Below, in pieces: positions 54,175 through 63,234 of a stretch of DNA of 64,000 bases (its first letter is position 1; every line of letters starts with the position of its first letter). Below the pieces are notes generated by a model. The model was given only the letters and a program-made list of their open reading frames with translations, did no database searches and was not told the DNA's origin. Both the position numbers and the translations under genes were made by a program. The stretch comes from Methanobrevibacter sp. (lineage in GTDB: Archaea; Methanobacteriota; Methanobacteria; Methanobacteriales; Methanobacteriaceae), in assembly GCF_017468685.1 (NCBI RefSeq), contig NZ_JAFUHT010000031.1, forward strand, positions 1 to 64,000, read 5' to 3'.

Positions 54175-55131
54175 TTGAAAACTATTAACGTAGGAGTTGT
54201 CGGAGTAGGTGCGATGGGTGAAAACCATGTTCGTGTCTATCACAAAATAGAAGAAGCAAATTTAGTCGCTGTAAGTGATGTAAGTGAAAGAGCACTTAAA
54301 AAAATCGAGAAAAAATATGGTGCTAAAGGATATACGGACTACAACGAACTATTGGAAAATCCTGACATAGAGGCAGTGAGTGTTTGTGTACCAACCACAT
54401 TTCACCATGCAGTGGTTATGGAAGCCATTAAACATGGAAAACATGTTTTAGTCGAAAAACCTATTGCATTTACAGTGCAGGAAGCTGAAGAAATGATTGC
54501 TGCTGCTAAAGAAGCAGGAGTCATGCTTGCAACCGGACATGTTGAGAGATTTAATCCTGCTGTTCAAAAGGCTAAAGAACTTATTGATGATGGAGTTATT
54601 GGAGATATTGTATCCGCATTTGCAAAAAGAGTAGGACCACTCCCACCAAGAATAAAAGATGTTGGAGTATCAATAGATTTAGCTATTCACGATTTAGACA
54701 TTATGAACTATTTATTTGAAGAGGAAGTGACTCAAGTTTACGGTACCATGAACAGTAGTTTTGATGACAGTGAATTTGAAGACCATGCAGAGATTATGGT
54801 TAACTTTGACAACGAATCTACTGGAATAATTGAAGTAAACTGGTTAACCCCATACAAACGTAGAGAATTAGAACTTACCGGTACCGCTGGAATCATTTCA
54901 GTCGACTATATCAAACAGAGTATTGAGGTATACGGTAAATTCGCCCAAGATATTCAAATCAAACATGAAGAACCACTCAAAAGTGAATTAACTTCATTCT
55001 TAAATGCAGTAATGAACGGAGACGAACCAGAAATAACTGGTGAAGATGGATTAAAAGCTCTTAAAATGGTTATTGCTGCAAATCAATCCTCCAAAGAACA
55101 TAAACCAATTAGCTTTGAAGAACTACAATAA
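54175..55131 (+). CDS. Gfo/Idh/MocA-family NAD(P)-dependent oxidoreductase
   Basis: The 318-residue protein starts with TTG behind GGAGG. A Rossmann motif, VGVVGVGAMGENHVRVYHKI, and the family block VLVEKPIAFTVQEAEEMIAAAKEAGVMLATGHVERFNPAV (EKP with the catalytic Lys) identify the family. The C-terminal substrate domain follows. The substrate, probably a sugar or cyclitol, cannot be read. It is followed 9 nt later by the GfcR-like gene. Confidence 0.88.
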   Translation: MKTINVGVVGVGAMGENHVRVYHKIEEANLVAVSDVSERALKKIEKKYGAKGYTDYNELLENPDIEAVSVCVPTTFHHAVVMEAIKHGKHVLVEKPIAFTVQEAEEMIAAAKEAGVMLATGHVERFNPAVQKAKELIDDGVIGDIVSAFAKRVGPLPPRIKDVGVSIDLAIHDLDIMNYLFEEEVTQVYGTMNSSFDDSEFEDHAEIMVNFDNESTGIIEVNWLTPYKRRELELTGTAGIISVDYIKQSIEVYGKFAQDIQIKHEEPLKSELTSFLNAVMNGDEPEITGEDGLKALKMVIAANQSSKEHKPISFEELQ

Positions 55132-55140
55132 GGTGATAAT

Positions 55141-55752
55141 GTGAAACAAAAATTAATTCAAAAAGCTCAAGAACTTAGAAGCCACGGATTTACAACTGGT
55201 GAAATTGCAGATGAACTTAATGTAAGTATGGACACTGCAAGATGGTTAACACTTCAAAAAACCGCTGAAGTAAAAGCTGAAGCACCAGTGGATTTTGCTA
55301 TTAATTGGAAAAGCATCGGTGGAAACTCAACACGTTTAAGTTATGTTTCAGGTGCTTTAAGTGACATGGCATTATCACACGGAGATGTTGACACTATTGT
55401 CGGTATTGCAGTAAGTGGTATTCCTTTTGCAACTGTCATGGCAGAGCATGTTGAGGATATGACCGGTGAAGATACATCCTTAGCTATTTTCCACCCTCAA
55501 AAACACAGAAAAGACGTTGATGAAAGTAATGATGAAGGTACCATCAGTACTAACTTCGGAACCGTTGAAGGTAAAAAAGTTGTAATTGTAGACGACGTCA
55601 TTACAAGTGGAAAAACTGCAAAAGAAGTGATTCATACAGTTAAAGACTTAGGTGGAGAACCTACCTGCGTTACCGTATTAATCGATAAAGCAGGACTTTC
55701 TGAAATTGAAGGTGTGCCTGTTGAATCTTTAATTAAAGTAAGTAGATTATAA
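55141..55752 (+). CDS. HTH plus orotate-phosphoribosyltransferase-like protein (GfcR-like)
   Basis: The 203-residue protein begins with GTG. Residues 1-45 form a helix-turn-helix ([34 protein letters not shown]). Residues 65-200 are a PRTase domain with the PRPP loop [18 protein letters not shown]. Haloarchaeal GfcR, with this layout, is a sugar-metabolism regulator. Methanogen members may instead be orotate-like PRTases with a regulatory domain. It follows the Gfo/Idh gene in the same operon. Confidence 0.8.
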   Translation: MKQKLIQKAQELRSHGFTTGEIADELNVSMDTARWLTLQKTAEVKAEAPVDFAINWKSIGGNSTRLSYVSGALSDMALSHGDVDTIVGIAVSGIPFATVMAEHVEDMTGEDTSLAIFHPQKHRKDVDESNDEGTISTNFGTVEGKKVVIVDDVITSGKTAKEVIHTVKDLGGEPTCVTVLIDKAGLSEIEGVPVESLIKVSRL

Positions 55753-55807
55753 ATCTACTACCATTTCTTATTTTTTCCAATAACACCACATTAAAGGAAC
55801 ATTAACC

Positions 55808-57748
55808 ATGAATATACTATTGCTACAGAACATGTCAATAATACTGATTACAGCAGTGATCGTATTGTTGATATTTAACAAATTAAAATTACCCACAATG
55901 ATAGGATTATTTATTACAGGCATTGTCCTCGGACATGTCGTTAATGATACAAGTATCATATCCACATTTTCAGAGTTAGGAGTGATATTTCTACTGTTTA
56001 TCATCGGCCTGGAATTTTCTGCTGAGAAATTCTCGGCAATTAAAAACTATGCCCTGATTGGAGGAATACTACAAGTAGTTTTAACAACAGTACTGATTAC
56101 ATTACTCGGATTAGTGTTAAGTCTCAGTTTAAACAGTGCAATATTTTTAGGATTTTTAGTTGCATTTTCATCAACAGCAATTGTTATGAAAGTAATGCAG
56201 CAAAGACACATTACCCATTCTGTTCAGGGAAGAGTGACATTAGGAATTTTGATATTTCAGGACATTGCAGTAATTATTGTAATTTTAATTACTCCATTAT
56301 TAGGTGGAGAATCAATTAATCTGAATACGATCCCCTTATTACTTATAAAAGCAATTGGTCTTGGGTTAATAATATTTGCCGGTGCCAAATGGTTCATCCC
56401 ATTGGCTTTAAGAGATGCAGCTCGAACAAAAAACAGGGATCTGTTTTTACTGTTAACCTTGTTCATATGTATGGGAACCACATTTGCAACCAGTTTAATT
56501 GGAATTGGTCCAGAACTAGGAGCATTCCTTGCAGGATTGCTCATATCAAATACCGAATATTCCCATCAGACATTAGGTTATATCCAGCCTTTCCAAGACG
56601 TATTCATGAGTTTATTCTTCATCAGTATTGGTTTAATGGTTAATTTGCATTTATTCCTTACAAACATTGGAATAATCCTCGTGTTGACTGCAGTTATTTT
56701 AATAATCAACTTTACTGCAACATTAATCACAGGAATGGTTTTGAAATTACCTACCAAAATATCCATCAGCATTGCAATTCTTTTAAGTCAAATCGGGGAA
56801 TTTTCTTTTGTTCTTGCAAAGGAAGGAATGAATTATGGATTAATGACTAATCAGTTTTTCAGCATATTTTTAGGAGTCAGCATTCTTACAATGTCCCTAA
56901 CCCCATTTTTAGAAAAGGCAACACCAAAAATTGTCAGGTTATTTGCACGATTGTCCTATTTCCAGATTGATAATGAATTAAAAACATTGCCTGAAGAATT
57001 GGAAGAAGAGCATGAAATAGAAGATCATGTGATTTTAGTCGGTTTGGGCCGTAATGGAAAACATATCGCCAAAGCCTGCAGACAGTTCAAAATACCTATT
57101 CGCATTGTGGATATGAATCCTGTCATTGTTGAAAATCAACAGGCATTGGGCTTGCCTATCATATACGGTAAAGCTTCAAATGAAAGTGTCCTAAAAGAGC
57201 TGAACATTACTTCAGCACAGTGCATTGTAATTTCCGCCTCAACATATGAGGAGACTTTAAAGACAATTGATACTGCAAGACGCCTGAACCCTGACATACA
57301 CATTATTGTACGTACACGTTATTTAAGAAGTATTGATGAAGTTATTGAAGCCGGTGCAGATGAAGTAATACCAAAAGAATTTGAAACCAGTATTTTGATG
57401 TTTACAAGATTGATGAATTACTATAACAAAGATCTTAATGAAATTACCGATGCCGTAAATGACTTAAGGTCAGATAACTATGATGCATTTAGAACCGTGA
57501 CTTCAGAAGACATCTCAAGCTATCTCAACTATAAGTACACAGATTTAGAAATTGATTCATTAAGAGTGTCTGAAAATACTCATATTGATGATTTGCCGTT
57601 TGAAGAGAACAATTTAAAAGTAACAGGAGTAGTTCGTGGTAAAGATACTTTTATTGATGTTAAATCTGATTTCAAATTTCTTGAAGATGATTTGATATTA
57701 TTCATTGGGCATAGGGAAAACATTAATAATTTCTTTGATGCCATCTAA
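55808..57748 (+). CDS. Kef-type cation:proton antiporter with TrkA domains
   Basis: The protein has 646 residues. About 12 membrane helices (residues 1-375) have the CPA2 features LKLPTMIGLFITGIVLGHV and FLGFLVAFSSTAIVMKVM. A cytosolic TrkA-N (RCK) domain around 400-520 starts HVILVGLGRNGKHIAKACRQF, and a TrkA-C domain comes at the end (560-640). It probably exchanges K+ or Na+ with protons and is gated by nucleotides. AAAGGAAC precedes the ATG. It converges on the HsdM-like gene with a 4-nt overlap. Confidence 0.9.
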   Translation: MNILLLQNMSIILITAVIVLLIFNKLKLPTMIGLFITGIVLGHVVNDTSIISTFSELGVIFLLFIIGLEFSAEKFSAIKNYALIGGILQVVLTTVLITLLGLVLSLSLNSAIFLGFLVAFSSTAIVMKVMQQRHITHSVQGRVTLGILIFQDIAVIIVILITPLLGGESINLNTIPLLLIKAIGLGLIIFAGAKWFIPLALRDAARTKNRDLFLLLTLFICMGTTFATSLIGIGPELGAFLAGLLISNTEYSHQTLGYIQPFQDVFMSLFFISIGLMVNLHLFLTNIGIILVLTAVILIINFTATLITGMVLKLPTKISISIAILLSQIGEFSFVLAKEGMNYGLMTNQFFSIFLGVSILTMSLTPFLEKATPKIVRLFARLSYFQIDNELKTLPEELEEEHEIEDHVILVGLGRNGKHIAKACRQFKIPIRIVDMNPVIVENQQALGLPIIYGKASNESVLKELNITSAQCIVISASTYEETLKTIDTARRLNPDIHIIVRTRYLRSIDEVIEAGADEVIPKEFETSILMFTRLMNYYNKDLNEITDAVNDLRSDNYDAFRTVTSEDISSYLNYKYTDLEIDSLRVSENTHIDDLPFEENNLKVTGVVRGKDTFIDVKSDFKFLEDDLILFIGHRENINNFFDAI

Positions 57749-59418
57749 AAATTAATATTCAAATCATCCATCATTTTTTCAATTTTTAAATTCAGTTCAT
57801 GAATATTGGATTCTATTTCCCGTTTTTCACCAACCAGCTCTTCAAGTGTTATGAATTCACCCTCAAAAGTATCAACATATCGTGAAACTGACAAATTGAA
57901 ATTATTCTCTTCAATCTCTTCGATGGAAATCAGATTGGAATATTTTGGAAGTGATAATCTGTTTGCAAATACATTTTCCATTTTAGACATTGTCTTTTCA
58001 TCAAGAATAAAATTCTTTCTAAAAAGTCCAGGATATACCAATCCGCTTTTTTTGGTTTCATAATCCGCAGACATATCAATAAATAGAATATTATCACTTT
58101 TTTTGTTTTTTCTAAAAACAATGACTATTTCCGGCCTTGAACGAATAATTTCACTTGGAATTCTGATGATTGCATCGATGTAGTTTTTCTCTTCTGTCAA
58201 ATACTTTCTTAAAAGCTCCAGTGAATTTTTAAAAAGGAAGTTTTCTGAAATGCTTACTGCCATGATTCCGTCTTCCTTAAGGGAATCTATGAGATTGATT
58301 AAAAATAAAAATTCACTATCCATTAACTGTGCATACTGACCTGTGAAATCAATGCCAGAATCATTAAAATCAATCTTGTCAACAAGATTTTCCAATGCCT
58401 GATTCAATTCACTGTCCTGCTTGAATGAATCATCATCAATTCCCAAGTTATTCATCAGGAAACTTTCAAGCTCACTTCGCCTATTTCTTTTAGCAATTTC
58501 CCTGCCTTGATTGTAATTTGAAGAATAATAGTTTTTTATGGCAATCGGAATTTTTGATATGATTGCATCAAATGATGCACCATTTATGTCTATGGAATCA
58601 AGTGCATCCTCCTGCTTTATGAATACATCATTCAATGACACACTGTTTATGAATAGTTTTACTAGAACATGACATAAGTTTATTCTGCTTTGGTCTTTTC
58701 CATAGCAGTACTTCAGACCAAAACCAAGATGTTCATACAGGCGCATGATTGAAGATCCGTCTTTCATGAAAGGGTCATAGACCGAACTGATATGTTTCTT
58801 TTCACTTAAAACAATTGCAATCAATATCTGAGTAACAAATTGCGGATTTGAATTGACATGCATAAATCTTGATGATGCAACTATGTCATATACTTCTCTA
58901 AATTCAAAATCACTGTCAAAAACATTTAATTTTGAAATCAAACTGATGATTTCAGATATAGCACTATTCAATTCCTCATCAAACTCAGAAGTGTCAATTT
59001 CATCATCAATTGTTTTAAACAGCAGATTAAAGTACTTGATATTATGATATTCTGAATTGAATATTACGCTTTCAGGAAATATCTTTAAAAAATCAGCCAA
59101 AAAACCCGGCTTATCAAAACCATCGTTAATTACATCCTCAATGAGAGCGTCAGATTTTTTAATATAAAATCCATTCATTTTCAGTGAATCAAAAACAAGT
59201 TCCGCCTGAAATTCACTGTTTTTATAAGCCTCATCAATTGTTAGTTCCTTGTCCTTTAATGCAAAATCCAAAAAATCCCTGACAGTATCTGAGCAATACT
59301 TGTACAGGAAAGTGTAGAGGATAATGTAGTCTGCTTGGGGAGGGAAATTGATGGTTCTTGATTTGGACATAATCCGTCTTAGAATAGTATAGTTGCTGGA
59401 TTTTTTATTTTTCATCAT
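57745..59418 (-). CDS. HsdM-like DNA methylase homologue with lost catalytic motif
   Basis: The start is placed at the ATG at 59418 (MMKNKKSSN), giving 557 residues. A GTG at 59424 is also possible. The fold follows type I methylases: an N-terminal helical domain, VYDPFMKDGSSI (215-222; usually DPxCGSG), FDAIISKIP (284-291; usually ANPPF or DPPY), and LFLINLIDSLKEDGIMAVSISENFLFKNSLELLRKYL...YIDAIIRIPSEI. A helical C-terminus typical of HsdM follows. Without NPP(Y/F) it is probably not an active N6-adenine methylase. It overlaps the HsdS-like gene and has no HsdR partner in the window. Confidence 0.75.
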   Translation of the reverse strand: MMKNKKSSNYTILRRIMSKSRTINFPPQADYIILYTFLYKYCSDTVRDFLDFALKDKELTIDEAYKNSEFQAELVFDSLKMNGFYIKKSDALIEDVINDGFDKPGFLADFLKIFPESVIFNSEYHNIKYFNLLFKTIDDEIDTSEFDEELNSAISEIISLISKLNVFDSDFEFREVYDIVASSRFMHVNSNPQFVTQILIAIVLSEKKHISSVYDPFMKDGSSIMRLYEHLGFGLKYCYGKDQSRINLCHVLVKLFINSVSLNDVFIKQEDALDSIDINGASFDAIISKIPIAIKNYYSSNYNQGREIAKRNRRSELESFLMNNLGIDDDSFKQDSELNQALENLVDKIDFNDSGIDFTGQYAQLMDSEFLFLINLIDSLKEDGIMAVSISENFLFKNSLELLRKYLTEEKNYIDAIIRIPSEIIRSRPEIVIVFRKNKKSDNILFIDMSADYETKKSGLVYPGLFRKNFILDEKTMSKMENVFANRLSLPKYSNLISIEEIEENNFNLSVSRYVDTFEGEFITLEELVGEKREIESNIHELNLKIEKMMDDLNINF

Positions 59419-59974
59419 ATTCACCCCATAAATCGTTCAGTATTGCCTCCTTTAGACGTCTGTCATATTCTACCTGACGTGAATCTTCAATGATTTTATC
59501 ATTGATTGTGTTTAGAAGTTCACCGTATTTCTTTTGAGTTTTAGAATCCGGCATGACAAGTTCAAGCTGCTTTATATCCTTTAGTGATGTATGGGGCAGT
59601 TTTCCACTTCCTCCAAGTTCATGGAGCTGTTTTTTGATATGTGCATTTGTCAGCAGGTGTGCAATGAACTCTGCATCATAGCCAGTGTTGAGTCTGATTA
59701 TGGCAATCCTGTCACTGATAAGAAGTTTATCCTCTTTTACACAAACGACATCATAAGGATAAGTCATTTTCATGAGGACATCATTTTTTTGTGTGAAATA
59801 TCTGTCCTTAATGTCATGGTTAAGGGAAACCTCTTCGAAATCAGACAGTTCTCCATCTTTTTTGATGGATCTTTGAACTATGATTTTGAAGGAATCACCC
59901 TTTTCATCTAGATATCTTCTGTATGATAAGCCAGAGATAATCTCCGCCATATCTTCAAGTTTTATTTTTTGCAT
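59405..59974 (-). CDS. Half-size HsdS-like DNA specificity protein
   Basis: The start is set at the ATG at 59974, behind AAAGGGAT (MQKIKLEDMAEI), giving 189 residues. It contains one target-recognition domain (LEDMAEIISGLSYRR... QLHELGGSGKLPHTSLKDIKQLELVMP) and one conserved helix (KKYGELLNTINDKIIEDSRQVEYDRRLKEAIL). Full-size HsdS has two of each, so two copies may dimerise. It is the first gene of the pair with the HsdM-like gene, whose start overlaps its end. Confidence 0.8.
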   Translation of the reverse strand: MQKIKLEDMAEIISGLSYRRYLDEKGDSFKIIVQRSIKKDGELSDFEEVSLNHDIKDRYFTQKNDVLMKMTYPYDVVCVKEDKLLISDRIAIIRLNTGYDAEFIAHLLTNAHIKKQLHELGGSGKLPHTSLKDIKQLELVMPDSKTQKKYGELLNTINDKIIEDSRQVEYDRRLKEAILNDLWGEYDEK

Positions 59975-60025
59975 TTTAATCCCTTTCAAAGAAAGTAATT
60001 ATTTAATGGTGGTTGAATGAGCATT

Positions 60026-60048
60026 AGTTTTGGTGGTGAGCCAAAACT
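60026..60048. other. Hairpin between the 60052 gene and the HsdS-like gene
   Basis: AGTTTTGG (60026-60033) and CCAAAACT (60041-60048) form an 8-bp stem just after the stop codon of the gene at 60052. No T-run follows on the minus strand. It could be a transcript end or a processing site. Confidence 0.4.
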
Positions 60049-60051
60049 GGA

Positions 60052-60396
60052 TTACTGGTAAAGACCTGAAACATCATCAAGCAGCGGTGTTTCATCACGT
60101 ATTTCTGACGGGTCGACTTTTTCTGCTGAAACTCCTCCGATTACTCCAATGCTTTGGATGTTGTCTTTTATGACAGCTGTAGAAGTAACTCCTGGTCCTT
60201 GTGGAGATAAAACAAACAAATCAAGGAATGTTTCATCTTCCCCCACAATGAATGCAGGTTCGATTGACTCTGCAGATTTGGTTTGAACCCTAATCAGAAT
60301 GTGTTTTGCATCATTTTCTTCATCAATACCAATTTCTTTTCTTATTGTTTCATCTAAATTTTTTACTTTTTCGCTCCAATTAATTTTTGAGTTCAT
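60052..60396 (-). CDS. Conserved-looking cytosolic protein, function unknown
   Basis: The start at the ATG at 60396 follows GAGGTAATGAT, giving 114 residues. A longer frame reaches 60504 but lacks a ribosome-binding site. The sequence is acidic, with a beta-rich middle (DAKHILIRVQTKSAESIEPAFIVGEDETFLDLFVLSP) and a Gly-rich VIGGVSAEK segment. No membrane helix or known family is recognised. It precedes the HsdS/HsdM-like pair on the same strand. Confidence 0.6.
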   Translation of the reverse strand: MNSKINWSEKVKNLDETIRKEIGIDEENDAKHILIRVQTKSAESIEPAFIVGEDETFLDLFVLSPQGPGVTSTAVIKDNIQSIGVIGGVSAEKVDPSEIRDETPLLDDVSGLYQ

Positions 60397-60504
60397 ATCA
60401 TTACCTCTTTTTATTTTCTTATATATCACCTTAAAATACAATGGTGTGGATTTTTTGTAAATTAATGTATTTATCCAAAAGTTTTGACTTTTGTAATAAT
60501 ACAT

Positions 60505-60675
60505 TAATTTTTATAGTATATAAACTTAACTGTTTTTATAATATTTTTTAAAAAATTACAGTTATTAAGCTGTAAAATATCATTTATTTCTTATACAATA
60601 TAAAGTTTTTGTATTTTTTAAAAAAATGCAAAAAAATGCAAAAACACAAATGCACAAAAACATAAAGTATTTATG
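60505..60675. other. AT-rich divergent intergenic region
   Basis: The region between the minus-strand gene and the TetR gene is almost entirely A and T, with runs such as TTTTTTAAAAAA and repeats of AAAAATGCAAAAA (60620-60650). It must hold the promoters of both flanking genes. No reading frame or RNA gene is seen. Confidence 0.4.
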
Positions 60676-60697
60676 AATGTAAGTGCTTACTTACATT
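60676..60697. promoter_or_regulatory. 22-bp palindromic operator touching the TetR start codon
   Basis: Arms AATGTAAGT and ACTTACATT flank GCTT, giving a perfect-arm inverted repeat at 60676-60697 that ends one base before the ATG at 60698. A bound repressor would block transcription of the TetR-YhgE operon, so autoregulation is expected. Confidence 0.75.
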
Positions 60698-61297
60698 ATG
60701 GAAGTTAAAAGTGGAAGTATTGAAGAGAGAATCATCAATGCTTCATTTCATATTCTAGAAAAAGAAGGAATATCTGGAGCAACAACTAAAAAAATAGCAA
60801 CACAAGCAGAAGTAAGTGAAGTTACACTATTCAGAAAGTTTGAAAACAAACAAAAACTAATAGAAGCTGCAAAAGATTACTACTGCAACAATCTAATAAG
60901 CAAGCTCGAGGAAATATTTGAATCCACTCCCGAAACCAGTGTTGAAGAATATTTAACCAGTTGCTTTTACAAAGTTGCTAATTTAACTGATTATGAATTA
61001 AATATCATAAAAGTCGGACTGGAAGAAGTTAGAAACATTCCAACCGAAAATAAAGTATTCTTAAGAATTTCAGAAACAATTATCCTAAAATTGAAAAATT
61101 TCTTTTCATTAAAAATCCAACAAAACGAAATAAGAAAAATAAATCCAGAAATTCTTGCTCTAAATATGTTCAGTATTCTTTTTGAATCAATAATTCTATG
61201 GAAAGTGTATGGTAAAACCCCACAGTATCCTATTGACAAATATATTGAAGACTTCCTAGACATTATCTTAAACGGAATAAAAAGTGATATAAAATGA
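60698..61297 (+). CDS. TetR-family regulator of the YhgE/Pip operon
   Basis: The ATG at 60698 gives 199 residues. No leader is seen, because the operator abuts the start codon. The N-terminal HTH is GSIEERIINASFHILEKEGISGATTKKIATQAEVSEVTLFRKFENKQKLIEA. The C-terminal domain is helical. It overlaps the downstream YhgE/Pip gene by four bases, so it is co-expressed with the transporter it probably represses. The inducer is unknown. Confidence 0.88.
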   Translation: MEVKSGSIEERIINASFHILEKEGISGATTKKIATQAEVSEVTLFRKFENKQKLIEAAKDYYCNNLISKLEEIFESTPETSVEEYLTSCFYKVANLTDYELNIIKVGLEEVRNIPTENKVFLRISETIILKLKNFFSLKIQQNEIRKINPEILALNMFSILFESIILWKVYGKTPQYPIDKYIEDFLDIILNGIKSDIK

Positions 61298-63171
61298 GTG
61301 GAAGAGACATCAACAACATTGTTGAAATAATGAAAAAAGATTTAAAAGCATCTTTCTCTAATCCAATTGTAATAATTGTATTAGTGGCCATTATAATCTT
61401 ACCTTCCTTATACGCTCTTATTAATATCCAAGCTTGTTGGAATCCATATGAAAATACAGGAGAAATACAATTTGCAATAGCAAACCTAGACAAAGGAGCA
61501 TCCTATGAAGGATCCCAACTAAATGTTGGTAATGAACTTGTTAAAGAGTTGAAAAACAATACTGACTTTGATTGGGTTTTTGTGACAGAAGATGAGCTGA
61601 GACAGGGAGTTCATGACGGAAAATACTATGCAGGAATGGTTATACCCGAGGACTTAAGTGAAGATGTAATCTCCATTACAAGCGATAACCCAAAATCCGC
61701 AAAAATCGATTATGTAGTGAACATTAAAGCAAATCCCGTTGCAAATAAATTAACCGACACTGCATCAAATGCAGTTTACAGAACAATGAATGCAAAAATT
61801 GTTGAATTTATTAACTTAGCAGCATATGGGAAATTGGGAGAACTGCAATCCGGATTATCCTCAGGAGCAAGCCAGCTTTCAAGTGGAGCAACAAAATTAT
61901 CCAATGGAGCAAGTCAAGTATCTTCAGGAGCAGATAAAGTATCTTCAGGAGCTTCAGATTTAAGCAATGGTGCAGATAAAGTAAAAACTGGTGCTTCAAA
62001 AGTTAATGATGGAGCAGATAAAGTAAAATCTGGTTCTAAAGCCATTGACAATGGTGCAAGTGAAGTGTCTTCAAGTGCAGACAAAATCAAATCTGGTTCA
62101 CAACAAGTTCAACAAGGAGCCAGCAATTTAGAATCCTCAGTTGACCCCTCAGTGCTGCCAAGCCCAGTTAAGGATGTTGTCGAAGGTTCTGTGAGTCTTG
62201 CAAATTCAAGTTCACAATTGGCTAGCGGATCAAGTGAATTAGCTGAAGGTTCTGTCAAACTTGCAAACAGTTCATCAAAACTTGCCAATGGAGCAGGAGA
62301 TGTTGCAAGTGGAGCTAAAGATGTGGCTAACGGCGCAGGTGATGTAGCAGACGGTTCCAATGAATTAGCTGAAGGGGCTTTAAGTCTTGCAGCAGGTTCC
62401 CAATTGTTATCATCTTCAGCATCTCAGGCATTATTCTCTGCAGCAAGCGCATTATCCGGAGCATCAACTTCACTTTCCGCTGTGACAGGAGTTAATGAAT
62501 CCCAAATCGGAGATTATATTTACTCCCCTGTAAAATTGGAACGTGAAGAAATATTCCCAGTTGAAGATTACGGATCAAATGTTGCGCCATTCTATCTTGT
62601 TTTATCAATGTGGGTCGGAGCAGTCATTACATGTGTAATGCTTAAACCAGGAACCAGTACTGGAACAAAATATTCTCCTTTAGAGATGTATTTCGGTAAA
62701 CTACTATTATTCATAGTAATGAGTTTACTTCAGGCGGCAGTCACAATTTCTGGAGCATTCCTGTTAGGCGTCGAAATTAAAAATCCGTTGCTGTTTACAT
62801 TTTCAGCAGCACTTGTATCGGTAATTTTCATGGTGCTCATGTATTCTTTAATATCCGCATTAGGTCAAGTCGGCAAAGGAATTGGAGTTGTTCTTTTAGT
62901 GCTTCAAATTTCCGGAACTGGAGGAATTTATCCAATTGAGATTATGGAACATATATTCCAAATAATTTATCCTTACCTGCCAATGACATATGCAATCAAT
63001 TTAGTCAGGGAAGCTCAATTAGGCATAGTTTGGTCTAATTACATGCCTTCACTAGCAGTTTTAATGGGAATTGGTATTATAACCGTTATTGTTGCAGTAA
63101 TTATTAAAGAAAAAGCAGAAGACGCATCACATTACTTTGAAGAGCGTTTGGAAGAAACAGATTTATTTTAA
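61294..63171 (+). CDS. YhgE/Pip-type membrane protein (ABC-2-like)
   Basis: The protein has 625 residues. An N-terminal helix (about 20-42) precedes an outer domain with many heptad-like repeats of the type SSGASQLSSGATKLSNGASQVSSGADK (residues 185-390), likely a long coiled coil. A C-terminal block of five or six helices follows (about 430-610). This is the YhgE/Pip layout (phage infection protein, ABC-2 related), linked in bacteria to phage receptor or type VII-like export. In archaea the role is unknown. The operon has a dedicated TetR operator and a strong terminator. Confidence 0.88.
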   Translation: MSGRDINNIVEIMKKDLKASFSNPIVIIVLVAIIILPSLYALINIQACWNPYENTGEIQFAIANLDKGASYEGSQLNVGNELVKELKNNTDFDWVFVTEDELRQGVHDGKYYAGMVIPEDLSEDVISITSDNPKSAKIDYVVNIKANPVANKLTDTASNAVYRTMNAKIVEFINLAAYGKLGELQSGLSSGASQLSSGATKLSNGASQVSSGADKVSSGASDLSNGADKVKTGASKVNDGADKVKSGSKAIDNGASEVSSSADKIKSGSQQVQQGASNLESSVDPSVLPSPVKDVVEGSVSLANSSSQLASGSSELAEGSVKLANSSSKLANGAGDVASGAKDVANGAGDVADGSNELAEGALSLAAGSQLLSSSASQALFSAASALSGASTSLSAVTGVNESQIGDYIYSPVKLEREEIFPVEDYGSNVAPFYLVLSMWVGAVITCVMLKPGTSTGTKYSPLEMYFGKLLLFIVMSLLQAAVTISGAFLLGVEIKNPLLFTFSAALVSVIFMVLMYSLISALGQVGKGIGVVLLVLQISGTGGIYPIEIMEHIFQIIYPYLPMTYAINLVREAQLGIVWSNYMPSLAVLMGIGIITVIVAVIIKEKAEDASHYFEERLEETDLF

Positions 63172-63172
63172 G

Positions 63173-63210
63173 GGATTGAAAAATATTTCAATCCTAAATT
63201 TTAATTTTTT
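63173..63210 (+). terminator. Terminator after the YhgE/Pip gene
   Basis: GGATTGAAA and TTTCAATCC form a 9-bp stem with a 4-nt loop at 63173-63194, followed by TAAATTTTAATTTTTTT. It ends the TetR-YhgE transcript. Confidence 0.75.
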
Positions 63211-63234
63211 TAAAAAAAAAGTTTAACTGAGACA

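Noticed and set aside
57745-59974. Complete type I restriction-modification system
   Set aside because: No HsdR-like helicase-nuclease is near, and the methylase has lost its catalytic motif.
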